Shown: piece by piece, positions 8,748 to 16,717 of the stretch | Numbering within the stretch: position 1 is the first letter of the stretch | Layout: each line of letters starts with the position of its first letter | Source: Algoriphagus sp. AK58 | GTDB taxonomy: Bacteria; Bacteroidota; Bacteroidia; Cytophagales; Cyclobacteriaceae | NCBI RefSeq assembly: GCF_014324365.1 | Contig: NZ_QEIG01000022.1 | Location: 95,806 to 159,805, forward strand | Length of the DNA stretch: 64,000 bases | Reading direction: 5' to 3' | Notes under the pieces: model-generated | Told to the model about the DNA's origin: nothing | The model's database searches: none | The model's input: only the letters and a program-made list of their open reading frames with translations | Translations under genes and position numbers: made by a program

Positions 8748-10087
8748 TCAGCAGGATTAAAACACCCTTCAAGTATGCTCTGATTCTCGCAATGTCGGGG
8801 ATCTTGTTTTTCCTCGCCCGGGTCCCGAGAGAGTCGTTTGGTTTGACTTTTTTGCTGTTTTCGATGGCTTTTGCAGGAATGGCAGGGCTGTTTTTTTTAG
8901 CAGGAGAAAAGCTCAGCTTTCGCAACGTGTTATTTGCAGGACTACTCCTCCGATTGGCAGTTTTTCCATTTGCTCCACAGTGGTCAGATGACTTTGTTCG
9001 ATTCCTTTGGGATGGAGAAATGCTGAAAATCGGCCAAAATCCATACTCTCAAACACCTCAGGAATGGCAAAAGGAAAACTTTGATCCCGAAAATGCTTAT
9101 CTCAATCAACTTTTTGATAATCTGAATTCCCCCGATTACTATTCCGTCTATCCACCGCTCAATCAGGCGATTTTCTGGTTGGGAGCCAAAGCTTCGATGG
9201 GTTTCGTTTGGAATGGGAATTACACACTCCGGTTGATTTTGCTTTTAGGGGAAATCGGAGTTTTTGTCCTGCTTTGGAAGTTGTTGATGGCTTTTCAGCT
9301 TCCCACCAAACGGATTTTCTGGTATTGGCTGAATCCTTTGGTGATCATGGAAATAACCGGGAATTTACACATGGAAGGTTTGGTGCTGCTGTTTCTTTTG
9401 GCATCGATTTGGGCGATTCAAAAAGTGAAATTGGGGCTTTCAGGTGGCTTTTGGGGAGTTGCGATAGGAATTAAGCTCCTTCCTCTGATGCTCGGTCCTT
9501 CATTTTTGGTTTATGAAAAATCGAGAAAATCGGCCTGGTTTTGGGTTGGAACTGGACTCACTACCCTGATTAGTTTCACCCCGCTTTTTATCGATAGTTC
9601 TTGGGTCAATTTTTTGCAAAGCCTCCAATTGTATCAGGGCAAATTTGAATTTAATGCCTCGATCTATTACTTGCTTCGTGAAGTGGGGTATTGGATTGAA
9701 GGATACAATACGATCGCTTTTTTGACGAAAATCCTCAGTTTGTTCACGGTTATCCTGATCTGGTATTTTTCCTTGAAGAGGCAACCAAAATCCCTCCTCG
9801 AACTCGTTGATTTGATGGTACTGATTTACCTGGTTTACCTAATCTTACAGCCAGTGGTGCATCCTTGGTATATCCTGCCGGCCTTGGGATTGAGTGTGTT
9901 ACGGGGGAAATTGACCTTTTTGCTGTGGAGCTCTGGAGCGATCTTCTCTTATCAGGCCTATGGAAACCCCGATTTCCAAGAGCAGTCTATTTTTCTGATT
10001 TTGGAGTATGGTCTGGTAGTTCTGGGAATCTATTTGGATTACTTCTCAAAAAAAATGAAACCACATAGGCACATAGAAGTCACATAG
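8744..10087 (+). CDS. Multi-pass GT-C-type glycosyltransferase (mannosyltransferase-like)
   Basis: A 447-residue membrane protein with roughly ten to twelve hydrophobic helices. It starts at a TTG that overlaps the previous stop by four bases; the next in-frame Met falls inside the first helix, which favours the TTG. After the second helix the first periplasmic loop carries WSDDFVRFLWDGEMLKIGQNPYS, the acidic-pair motif expected of GT-C enzymes that use polyprenyl-phosphate sugars (GT87/PIG-M-like). It probably uses the product of the DPM-like gene two positions upstream. Its last codons and stop (10085-10087) lie in the left arm of a long inverted repeat, so the C-terminal tail KPHRHIEVT may be repeat-derived. 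Confidence 0.82.
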   Translation: MISRIKTPFKYALILAMSGILFFLARVPRESFGLTFLLFSMAFAGMAGLFFLAGEKLSFRNVLFAGLLLRLAVFPFAPQWSDDFVRFLWDGEMLKIGQNPYSQTPQEWQKENFDPENAYLNQLFDNLNSPDYYSVYPPLNQAIFWLGAKASMGFVWNGNYTLRLILLLGEIGVFVLLWKLLMAFQLPTKRIFWYWLNPLVIMEITGNLHMEGLVLLFLLASIWAIQKVKLGLSGGFWGVAIGIKLLPLMLGPSFLVYEKSRKSAWFWVGTGLTTLISFTPLFIDSSWVNFLQSLQLYQGKFEFNASIYYLLREVGYWIEGYNTIAFLTKILSLFTVILIWYFSLKRQPKSLLELVDLMVLIYLVYLILQPVVHPWYILPALGLSVLRGKLTFLLWSSGAIFSYQAYGNPDFQEQSIFLILEYGLVVLGIYLDYFSKKMKPHRHIEVT

Positions 10088-10138
10088 ATGATATGCTCAC
10101 TTAAAAAATCTATATGATTCTTATGTGTCTATGTGGTT
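10059..10138. repeat. Long imperfect inverted repeat (CACATAG-type element)
   Basis: Two 31-bp arms (10059-10089 and 10108-10138) are imperfect inverted copies of a motif beginning AACCACATAG, separated by 18 bp. The left arm contains the stop codon of the preceding gene. A related single copy starts at 24055. The motif resembles dispersed intergenic elements of Bacteroidota; it could also act as a terminator-like stem. Confidence 0.75.
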
Positions 10139-10258
10139 AAAAAACAATCCTTTATTGAGATGAGACGCTTTATCTTTCTGCCTGTTAAACCGAAATCAAT
10201 TAATCTTTAGCCAGTTTTTTGGAAAAAATCAAATGACCTTAATATTTAATTTTGCTGC

Positions 10259-10990
10259 ATGAAACTATTCCTTCGACTTCTTATCCTACTCAGTTTTCTA
10301 ACTCAGTTTTCCTGTTCCAAAAGCCCTGAGCAGCAAGCACTGGACCTGTTGGAAAAATCCATTGAAGCTCATGGAGGTCAGGAGGCTTGGGAGAATTTAT
10401 CTCAACTTAAATTCCGGAAATGGACCCGGATTTTGGACGAAAACGGCAACGTGGAGTCCGAACTCGATCAGTGGCATGAGTTTCGTTTCAAACCCTTTTT
10501 CGAAGGAAAAATCACTTGGGAAAAAGACAGCATTCAGCACGTGATGTATTGGGATGGAGCCAAAATCCGCTACCAAATGGGAGAAAATGAAGTGCAAAAT
10601 GAAGGCTTTTTAGCAGCCAAAAAGAAGGATTTTGATGGGGCTTTTTACACGGTGGCACAGCCTTGGAAATTGATGGATAAAGGAGGAAAACTCATCTATG
10701 AAGGAAAAAAGACTTTGGAAAACGGGAAGGAAGTGGAATCAATCCGTGTGGATTATGGCCCTGATTCTGATACTTGGTGGTACTTTTTTGATCCTGTGAC
10801 TTTCTTAATGGTCGGAAATGAAGTCCAACTCAAAGATCACCGCAGTTTGGTCTATGACCTTTCCGGAGAAGAGGTAAAGGGATTAAAACTTCACGGCACC
10901 AGAGAAAGCTGGCGGGTGAATGAAAAAGGGGAACGCTTGTTTCTCAGGGCGGAGTATCGGTATTCGGATTATCAAATTGAAAAACAGTAG
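10259..10990 (+). CDS. AHGG-family lipoprotein, copy 1
   Basis: A 243-residue protein with a lipoprotein signal ending FSC (Cys19) and an EAHGGQEAWENL segment just after the membrane anchor. A beta-rich domain follows, ending in a WRVNEKGE...YRYSDY block. It matches the style of an uncharacterised Bacteroidota family (possibly DUF6503) predicted to sit on the envelope like LolA/LolB-type lipid-binding folds; that assignment is from memory. A paralogue follows at 11154. Function unknown; location next to the glycosyltransferase set suggests an envelope role. Confidence 0.8.
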   Translation: MKLFLRLLILLSFLTQFSCSKSPEQQALDLLEKSIEAHGGQEAWENLSQLKFRKWTRILDENGNVESELDQWHEFRFKPFFEGKITWEKDSIQHVMYWDGAKIRYQMGENEVQNEGFLAAKKKDFDGAFYTVAQPWKLMDKGGKLIYEGKKTLENGKEVESIRVDYGPDSDTWWYFFDPVTFLMVGNEVQLKDHRSLVYDLSGEEVKGLKLHGTRESWRVNEKGERLFLRAEYRYSDYQIEKQ

Positions 10991-11153
10991 AAAGAAGATT
11001 GAAATACATTGGAAATACCCTTCGCTCCGCTCTGGGAAATATGCTTCGCGAAATATTTCAAAGTATTTCAACCTCCAAAGGAGGTATTATTTCAATTGTA
11101 TATCTATGTATTTCAACAGTATTTCCACTGTTTTTCCCATTATCTTTAAGACT
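10991..11153. repeat. Spacer rich in GAAATA / TATTTC inverted motifs
   Basis: The gap between the two AHGG lipoprotein genes contains GAAATACATTGGAAATAC near its start and the roughly complementary GTATTTCAACAGTATTTCC near its end. Between them lie a GAAATATTTC palindrome and CCTCCAAAGGAGG. The whole gap can fold on itself. It looks like a decayed dispersed repeat rather than a gene. Confidence 0.5.
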
Positions 11154-11906
11154 ATGAAAATCACCCAATTCCTGTTCTTGTTGGTTGTTGTTGCTTCAGC
11201 TATTTCCTGCAAGCAGCGAACAGAAGCCGAAAAAATTGTCGATGCCGCCATCGAGGCACATGGTGGAGAGATCTACGAACAAGTCAAGATCGATTTTGAC
11301 TTTAGAAATATTCATTACACGATTTTCAAAACTCCCCACGCTTACGAATACATTCGTGAATTCTCCGATTCTACTGGAACAGTGCGAGATGTATTAAATA
11401 ATTCAGGATTTACGAGGACAGTCAATGGGGTCAAAATCGATACCTTGACCGAGGAGCGCATTGGCGCTTTTTCCCGTTCGGTCAATTCGGTGGCCTATTT
11501 TGCTTTTTTGCCTTATGGACTAAATGATCCAGCTGCTGTAAAAACGCTTGTTGGAGAGACAGAAATCAAAGGGAAAAAATACGACCTCATCCGAGTCACT
11601 TTCCAAGCTGAAGGCGGGGGAGATCACTACGAAGATGAGTTTTTGTACTGGTTTGGCAAGGAAGATCACCTGATGGATTACATGGCTTACCTGTACTTTA
11701 CCGATGGGGGGGGAGTGAGGCTTCGTGAAGTGAGTGGAGTGCAGGAAGTGGGAGGAATCCGATTCCAAAACTACCTCAACTACAAGCCTGCTGACAAGGA
11801 CACGCCACTCGACAAGATGCAGGAACTCTTCGAAGCAGGAAGCTTGGAAAAACTCTCCGAAATCAATCTGGAAAATATACGAGTCGAAGCACTTCCAAAA
11901 AACTAA
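11154..11906 (+). CDS. AHGG-family lipoprotein, copy 2
   Basis: A 250-residue lipoprotein starting at the ATG at 11154, which is followed by a clean signal MKITQFLFLLVVVASAISC. Upstream in-frame codons belong to the repeat spacer. The motif AAIEAHGGEIYEQVKIDF aligns with the start of copy 1, so the two are paralogues that have diverged. The rest is beta-rich, with a RVTFQAEGGGDHYEDEFLYW block. Three bases separate it from the GH113 gene, so they are probably co-transcribed. No enzymatic motif is recognised. Confidence 0.8.
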   Translation: MKITQFLFLLVVVASAISCKQRTEAEKIVDAAIEAHGGEIYEQVKIDFDFRNIHYTIFKTPHAYEYIREFSDSTGTVRDVLNNSGFTRTVNGVKIDTLTEERIGAFSRSVNSVAYFAFLPYGLNDPAAVKTLVGETEIKGKKYDLIRVTFQAEGGGDHYEDEFLYWFGKEDHLMDYMAYLYFTDGGGVRLREVSGVQEVGGIRFQNYLNYKPADKDTPLDKMQELFEAGSLEKLSEINLENIRVEALPKN

Positions 11907-11909
11907 CCT

Positions 11910-12950
11910 ATGGCCAAGCCCACTCATGCAACTTACCTTTTCAGCTCGGTGGGCTTTGTTTTTTTATTGGTTTTTGGCTGGTGGATATTTCCTGAGGAGG
12001 AATTAATCAAGGCAGAGGAAAAGTGGAAAGGAGTATGTTGGGTAGGCAGCAGGCAGCCATTATCAGGAGGAGAAGCGGAGGAGCTTTCTTCTACAGGTGC
12101 CAATGCTCTTTCTCAAACCCCTTTCGGTTGGCAATCAGCCAAGCACTCCCCGGAGATCCGCTGGGATATGAGCAATGAGCGCCGCTGGTGGGGAGAGACT
12201 CCGCTGGGAATCAAAGCCACTTTGGATTCCACTTCCCGGTTTGGGATGATGAATATGATGAAGCCACACCTATGGGTGAGAGAAGGCTGGGTAGGGGAGA
12301 TCGAGATGAAATCAGAGGAAGACTGGAAAAGCTGGTTTGAAAACTACCAAGCGTTTATTCTGGACTATGCCCGATTGGCGGAAGAGCTAAAAATGCCCAT
12401 GTTATGTGTGGGAACGGAGCTGGAAAAGATTTCTACCAAAGAAAAAGAATGGAGGGCTGTGATCACCGAGGTTCGAAAAGTTTATTCTGGCAAGCTCACT
12501 TATGCTGCGAATTTTACGGAGTTTGAGCAAGTCAAATTTTGGGATGCCCTGGATTACATTGGAATTCAGGCCTATTTTCCCTTGGCGAAAAATCACAATC
12601 CTTCACTTCAAGAACTCACTCAATCTTGGAATACCTATCTTCCTCAGATTGAGAAAGTAATTAGAAAATTCAAGAAGCCGGTTCTATTCACCGAAATCGG
12701 CTATTGCAATACGATTGATGCCGCGGTGAAGCCTTGGGTGTGGCCAAATGAACGTAGGGAAACTGAATTTTCTGAAGAGGTTCAGGCGCTTTGCTATGAA
12801 GCATTTTTTCAAACTGCCTGGAAAAAGGATTGGTTGGCAGGCGTATTTTTCTGGAAGTGGTATCCTCAGCGGCATGAGCGAGAGCTTGACTTTACTCCGC
12901 AAGGAAAAAAGGCAGAGCGAATCATGGCGAACTATTATTTAGCAGACTGA
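11910..12950 (+). CDS. Glycoside hydrolase family 113-type protein (beta-mannanase-like)
   Basis: A 346-residue protein with one N-terminal membrane anchor (about 8-25) and a TIM-barrel domain. Hallmarks of GH113 endo-beta-mannanases are visible: MMKPHLWVREGWVGEIEMKS, the acid/base LCVGTELEKI (Glu near 170), the nucleophile LFTEIGYCNT (Glu near 263) and the C-terminal DFTPQGKKAE. The barrel would act in the periplasm. Following a CesA-like and GT-C glycosyltransferase set, it may trim or recycle the same beta-linked glycan, much as cellulases accompany cellulose synthases. That functional link is inference. Confidence 0.87.
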   Translation: MAKPTHATYLFSSVGFVFLLVFGWWIFPEEELIKAEEKWKGVCWVGSRQPLSGGEAEELSSTGANALSQTPFGWQSAKHSPEIRWDMSNERRWWGETPLGIKATLDSTSRFGMMNMMKPHLWVREGWVGEIEMKSEEDWKSWFENYQAFILDYARLAEELKMPMLCVGTELEKISTKEKEWRAVITEVRKVYSGKLTYAANFTEFEQVKFWDALDYIGIQAYFPLAKNHNPSLQELTQSWNTYLPQIEKVIRKFKKPVLFTEIGYCNTIDAAVKPWVWPNERRETEFSEEVQALCYEAFFQTAWKKDWLAGVFFWKWYPQRHERELDFTPQGKKAERIMANYYLAD

Positions 12951-12966
12951 AAATCACTCCTCTTTG

Positions 12967-12978
12967 TGACTTTTGTCA
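12967..12978. promoter_or_regulatory. Candidate Crp/Fnr-type operator, TGACTTTTGTCA
   Basis: A palindromic TGAC-N4-GTCA site 82 nt upstream of the DUF2892 gene. The identical 12-mer occurs at 36109-36120 upstream of the YceI operon. The half-site TGA is what a recognition helix with Glu and Arg, such as the one in the window's Crp/Fnr protein, would contact. Binding is not shown. Confidence 0.4.
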
Positions 12979-13060
12979 TGGTTGATAATTCTGAGAGCCT
13001 TTAGCTTTGTTTCAGTATTAAAGCCAAACAGTCCTTTCTTTTACTTAACCTCACGACGCC

Positions 13061-13270
13061 ATGTATAAGAATATGGGGAGTCTCGATAAAACAGTCCGAT
13101 TACTGATCGCTGTAGTGTTAATCGCGCTTTATTTTCTTGGCGTCGTGGAGGGTGTAATCGGAACAATAGCCTGGGTGGTGGCAGCCATATTCATCCTGAC
13201 AAGTATCATCAGCTTTTGTCCGCTCTATGCTGTTTTTGGGATAACTACATGCAAGACTAAGTCCGCCTAA
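13061..13270 (+). CDS. DUF2892 (YgaP-type) inner-membrane protein
   Basis: A 69-residue protein with two transmembrane helices and the family pattern NMGSLDKTVRLLIAVVLIAL ... FCPLYAVFGITTC. DUF2892 segments occur alone or fused to rhodanese domains (YgaP). The conserved FCPLY...FGITTC cysteines are present. It is monocistronic, followed by a hairpin terminator, and preceded by a candidate Crp/Fnr site. Likely an envelope redox or sulfur-related protein; exact role unknown. Confidence 0.9.
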   Translation: MYKNMGSLDKTVRLLIAVVLIALYFLGVVEGVIGTIAWVVAAIFILTSIISFCPLYAVFGITTCKTKSA

Positions 13271-13320
13271 GGGTGGTTTGGGTTATAGATAATTGATAGT
13301 GCTTTCAAATTGAGGGAAAT

Positions 13321-13348
13321 GCCGGTAGCGATTGCTTCCGGCTTTTTT
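13321..13348 (+). terminator. Rho-independent terminator
   Basis: GCCGG...CCGGC hairpin with additional AGC/GCT pairing, directly followed by a run of seven T. It closes the DUF2892 transcript. Confidence 0.75.
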
Positions 13349-13432
13349 TATTGCTTTCTGATGTCTGGTAGGAACTTTTTTAATTTTTTTAGTAAATAGC
13401 CTTTACAATAACCCAGAAAATATTTCAATGCT

Positions 13433-14839
13433 ATGAATAAACGAAGAGAATTTTTGAAATCCACCGGGTTGGCTGGATTAGGCCTCTTTGGCGCAGGAAG
13501 TGCCATCGCTGATTCTATGAAAGTCCTTCCCCTTGAGGCTAAATATGGAGAATCAAGAATCCAGACCTTTAATATGTCCGGCTTTGCTGCACCCAAAATT
13601 GAAACGGTACGCGTAGGCGTAGTCGGATTAGGACAGAGAGGTCCAGGGGCTGTAGACCGTCTGAGCAAAATCGAAGGTGTGGAAATCAAAGCACTGTGCG
13701 ACCTACTTCCTGAACGTGCAGAAAAGGCCAAAAAATCGCTGGAAGGCACCATTCATCAACCCGAACTTTACTCCGGAAGCGCCTATGCATGGAAAAAAAT
13801 GTGTGAGCGTCCGGATCTGGATTTGATTTACATCGCCACACCTTGGGAATGGCACGTACCCATGGCTGTGTTTGCCATGGAAGCTGGAAAACATGCTGCG
13901 GTGGAAGTGCCCGCTGCGCGCACCCTTGACGAATGCTGGCAGCTGGTAGAGACTTCCGAGCGTACCAAAAAGCACTGCATGCAATTGGAAAATTGCTGCT
14001 ATGATTTCTTTGAACTCATGACTTTGAAAATGGCTCGTGAGGGATTTTTCGGAGAGGTAGTTCACGTGGAAGGTGCGTACATCCATGATTTGCTTTGGCT
14101 TAATTTTGACAAGGACAAAGGCTATCAGGGCATGTGGAGACTGGAAGAAAACTTCCGAAACGGAAATTTGTACCCTACTCACGGTTTGGGACCAATCTGT
14201 CAGATTTTGGACATCAACCGAGGGGATCAGATGGATTACCTGACTTCGGTGTCGTCCAATGATTTCCAAATGAAGAAAAAGGCGCAGGAACTGGCTGAGA
14301 AGGACACTTTTTGGAACTCCTACGCGGCTAAAAACTATAGGGGAAATATGAATACCACTGTGGTGAAAACCAAGAAAGGTAAGTCTATCATGATTCAGCA
14401 TGATGTGACTTCGCCGCGTCCGTATTCAAGATTGCACGTGGTCAGTGGTACTGAAGGTTATGCCCAAAAATACCCTGACCAAAAAGTATCCAAAGGTCAT
14501 AGCTGGATGAAAGAAGACGAGATGATGGCATTGAAAGAAAAATATACTCCTGAAATAGTCCAGAAAGTAGGCGAGCTTGCCAAGCAAATCGGTGGACACG
14601 GGGGCATGGACTTTATGATGGATTGGAGGCTGATCGATTGTCTGAGAAATGGACTTCCGCTGGATCAGGATGTGTACGATGCCGCACTTTGGAGCTGTAT
14701 CACCCCATTGAGTGAATGGTCTGTGGCTAACCGATCCAATTCCATCGATGTCCCTGATTTCACAGGAGGCCACTGGAAAACGAATAAACCTGTGGAAATT
14801 ACCCTAAAAGGTGGAGGAACTACCAAAGTCAGAATTTGA
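13433..14839 (+). CDS. GH109-type NAD-dependent glycosidase (Gfo/Idh/MocA fold)
   Basis: A 468-residue protein with a Tat-like leader (RREFLKSTGLAGLG), a Rossmann motif VRVGVVGLGQRG (about 60-71) and long blocks typical of GH109 alpha-N-acetylgalactosaminidases: LIYIATPWEWHVPM, KHAAVEVPAARTLDECWQL, LENCCYDFFELM, and LYPTHGLGPICQI. These enzymes use a tightly bound NAD+ and a redox mechanism. The leader predicts export, folded with cofactor, to the periplasm. It stands alone, convergent with the DUF1080 gene across a shared terminator. Some Gfo/Idh relatives are plain oxidoreductases, but the CYDFFEL/PTHGLGP blocks favour GH109. Confidence 0.88.
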   Translation: MNKRREFLKSTGLAGLGLFGAGSAIADSMKVLPLEAKYGESRIQTFNMSGFAAPKIETVRVGVVGLGQRGPGAVDRLSKIEGVEIKALCDLLPERAEKAKKSLEGTIHQPELYSGSAYAWKKMCERPDLDLIYIATPWEWHVPMAVFAMEAGKHAAVEVPAARTLDECWQLVETSERTKKHCMQLENCCYDFFELMTLKMAREGFFGEVVHVEGAYIHDLLWLNFDKDKGYQGMWRLEENFRNGNLYPTHGLGPICQILDINRGDQMDYLTSVSSNDFQMKKKAQELAEKDTFWNSYAAKNYRGNMNTTVVKTKKGKSIMIQHDVTSPRPYSRLHVVSGTEGYAQKYPDQKVSKGHSWMKEDEMMALKEKYTPEIVQKVGELAKQIGGHGGMDFMMDWRLIDCLRNGLPLDQDVYDAALWSCITPLSEWSVANRSNSIDVPDFTGGHWKTNKPVEITLKGGGTTKVRI

Positions 14840-14863
14840 TGAATTCCAACTAACAGGAAAACA

Positions 14864-14891
14864 AAAGGGAGGTCTTCAAGGACCTCCCTTT
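14864..14891. terminator. Bidirectional terminator hairpin
   Basis: A perfect 11-bp stem AAAGGGAGGTC / GACCTCCCTTT with a 6-nt loop lies between the convergent GH109 and DUF1080 genes. The arms begin with A and end with T tracts, so it can serve both strands. Confidence 0.85.
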
Positions 14892-14892
14892 A

Positions 14893-15750
14893 TTAGTTTG
14901 TACTTAGGGCTTTTTTGATTGTTTCTTGAAGTTTTACAGGGTTGTCCTTGATTTTGGTCAGGTCTAATACCGCTACTCTTCTAAAATCGATAGGATGACT
15001 TTCGCTTTGTAGGCTGATATAGCCCCCTTCGATCAGCTTGCCATCCATTTTTATTTTAGGGTCCACGGGGGACACATTTCCACCTCCAATTTGAGGTTTG
15101 TAGTAACTGATCACGGTGTCCATACCTACTAAGTGATGCACTTCTTTGTTTCCCATCACGATGAAGTTGGCTTTGACCCACTGATCTCCGTGGTAAGTTT
15201 GAGACTTGGAATTGATGCAGTGAGGAGTGAAAAGCGTGTCGCCCATCACGACATTGGTTCCTGGAGTGCAGAGGTTACAAGTGCTGCGGGGATCGTTGCC
15301 ATTACCTCCCAGAAACTGAGCTTCGATCGAAATTGGAAAATCCTGATCCTTGAGCATGGTTTTTGGATCTTGACAATGGAGCATGGCGCCACTGTTTCGC
15401 AATGCCCATCCTTCTCCGCCCGGGCATTGTTCGCCCACAAAACGGTACTCCACGGTCAAAAGGTAATAGGAGAAAGGCTTTTTGTAGAAGATATGGCCAT
15501 ATTGCTGGTTAAATTGCTCATATCCATCATATCGGACTTTCATCATTCCATCCTCTACCCGAAAGGTATTTGCATAGTTTACTCCCAACTCATGGGTTCG
15601 GATTTTTGGTGTCCAGTCTTTTAGGTCTTTGCCATTGAAAAGTTCAATCCAATCTGGATTTTCTTTCTTGGATAAAAGAAAAGAGGAAGCAAAAATGACC
15701 AAGATAACGGGCAGGGCCCAACGGAGAATTTTGAATGTCGGGGAGGTCAT
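14893..15750 (-). CDS. DUF1080 (3-keto-disaccharide hydrolase-type) exported protein
   Basis: A 285-residue protein with an N-terminal signal-anchor (about 8-28) and a DUF1080 beta-jelly-roll starting WIELFNGKDLKDWT. Conserved pieces include FRVEDGMMKVRYDGY, LTVEYRF and WALRNSGAMLHCQDP. The family includes 3-keto-glycoside hydrolases that act after a Gfo/Idh-type oxidation, which fits the convergent GH109/Gfo-type neighbour. It overlaps the upstream EEP-family gene by four bases, so the two form an operon. Several Cys in SIEAQFLGGNGNDPRSTCNLC may form disulphides. Confidence 0.88.
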   Translation of the reverse strand: MTSPTFKILRWALPVILVIFASSFLLSKKENPDWIELFNGKDLKDWTPKIRTHELGVNYANTFRVEDGMMKVRYDGYEQFNQQYGHIFYKKPFSYYLLTVEYRFVGEQCPGGEGWALRNSGAMLHCQDPKTMLKDQDFPISIEAQFLGGNGNDPRSTCNLCTPGTNVVMGDTLFTPHCINSKSQTYHGDQWVKANFIVMGNKEVHHLVGMDTVISYYKPQIGGGNVSPVDPKIKMDGKLIEGGYISLQSESHPIDFRRVAVLDLTKIKDNPVKLQETIKKALSTN

Positions 15751-16541
15751 TGTGGTTCTTTTTTCATTCTTAGGATCGCCCAGACTGGGTAATGGTCGGA
15801 GTAGGGTACTTCTATGACTTTGTATTCTACCAATTCAAATTTTCTGGAATCATACCAGATATAGTCGATCCTAAGCCCATTTTCTGCTGTTCCATAGGTG
15901 TTTTGGGTATTTCCGGCTACGGCCCCGGCTTCTTTCCAGTGGCTTGGAATTCTTTTGTATTCTTCCGAGTCTGGGGTGAAATTCAGGTCTCCTGCCCAGA
16001 TGACGGGTTTGTCCAAGGTTTCGGCGTAGGATAGAATGGAGTCAAGTTGGGCGATCCTGTTTTCGGAGAATTCATGACAAAGGTGAGTACCCCCGAAATA
16101 AAATTCCTCCAAAGTCTTCAATTCTGCTTTTACCCAAGCCATTGCACGGGACTCTCCACCGGCGGGATTGGGCAATTGGATCGTGTGGTACTTGGATCCC
16201 TTCTTCACCAAAAGGCCTTCTCCGTATCCGCCACCATCGTAATTCATCGCTTTGCCAAAATAGCCTCGGTAACCTGTCTCCCTGATAAACTTATTGATAA
16301 GGTCCAAAGAATCAGGGTATAGTGTCAAGTACCTGCCTGTAAGTGAATCCACTTCCTGAAGAGCTACGACCTCCGGTTGCATCAAAACAAAAAGATCACT
16401 GACTTTTTCAAAATTGGGCGTTCCCGGTTTTTCAGGCATTTCACCATGAAAAATATTGTAGGTTAAAATTTTGATTTCTTGGGCAATAGTGCTGCCCGTC
16501 ACAAGAATTGAAAACAAAAGGAGAAAGAATGTTTGCTTCAT
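15747..16541 (-). CDS. Exported endonuclease/exonuclease/phosphatase (EEP) family protein
   Basis: A 264-residue protein; the ATG at 16541 gives a normal signal peptide (cleavage near IAQ). EEP-fold motifs are in order: ILTYNIFHGE, VVALQEVDS (metal Glu), FGGTHLCHE (His), WAGDLNFTPDS (Asp/Asn) and DYIWYD ... YSDHYPVWA (catalytic His). These enzymes cut phosphodiester or phosphate-ester bonds; Bacteroidota exported members are often sphingomyelinase- or nuclease-like. The substrate is unknown. Four-base overlap with the DUF1080 gene. Confidence 0.88.
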   Translation of the reverse strand: MKQTFFLLLFSILVTGSTIAQEIKILTYNIFHGEMPEKPGTPNFEKVSDLFVLMQPEVVALQEVDSLTGRYLTLYPDSLDLINKFIRETGYRGYFGKAMNYDGGGYGEGLLVKKGSKYHTIQLPNPAGGESRAMAWVKAELKTLEEFYFGGTHLCHEFSENRIAQLDSILSYAETLDKPVIWAGDLNFTPDSEEYKRIPSHWKEAGAVAGNTQNTYGTAENGLRIDYIWYDSRKFELVEYKVIEVPYSDHYPVWAILRMKKEPQ

Positions 16542-16717
16542 CCTCAAATCTATTAAATTGTCTTAGATTGATTAAAGTATTTTTGATGAGTTGAGGTGTT
16601 TTGGTCTAAAAAATTAAGGTTCCTCTCTGATATTGTTTCTAAAAATTATTTACTTGAAATAAATCATTTTTCAGTAATTTAAATAAGTGTTTTGGTATTA
16701 TTTCAATAGATAGTAAG

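Noticed and set aside
10247..10254. A perfect TAATTTTG promoter -7 box before the first AHGG lipoprotein.
   Set aside because: It ends four bases before the start codon, so transcription would begin inside the gene, and no TTTG box lies at the right distance.
13703..14401. A 232-residue minus-strand frame opposite the GH109-type gene.
   Set aside because: Shadow of a strongly conserved gene; no start signal and no family features.
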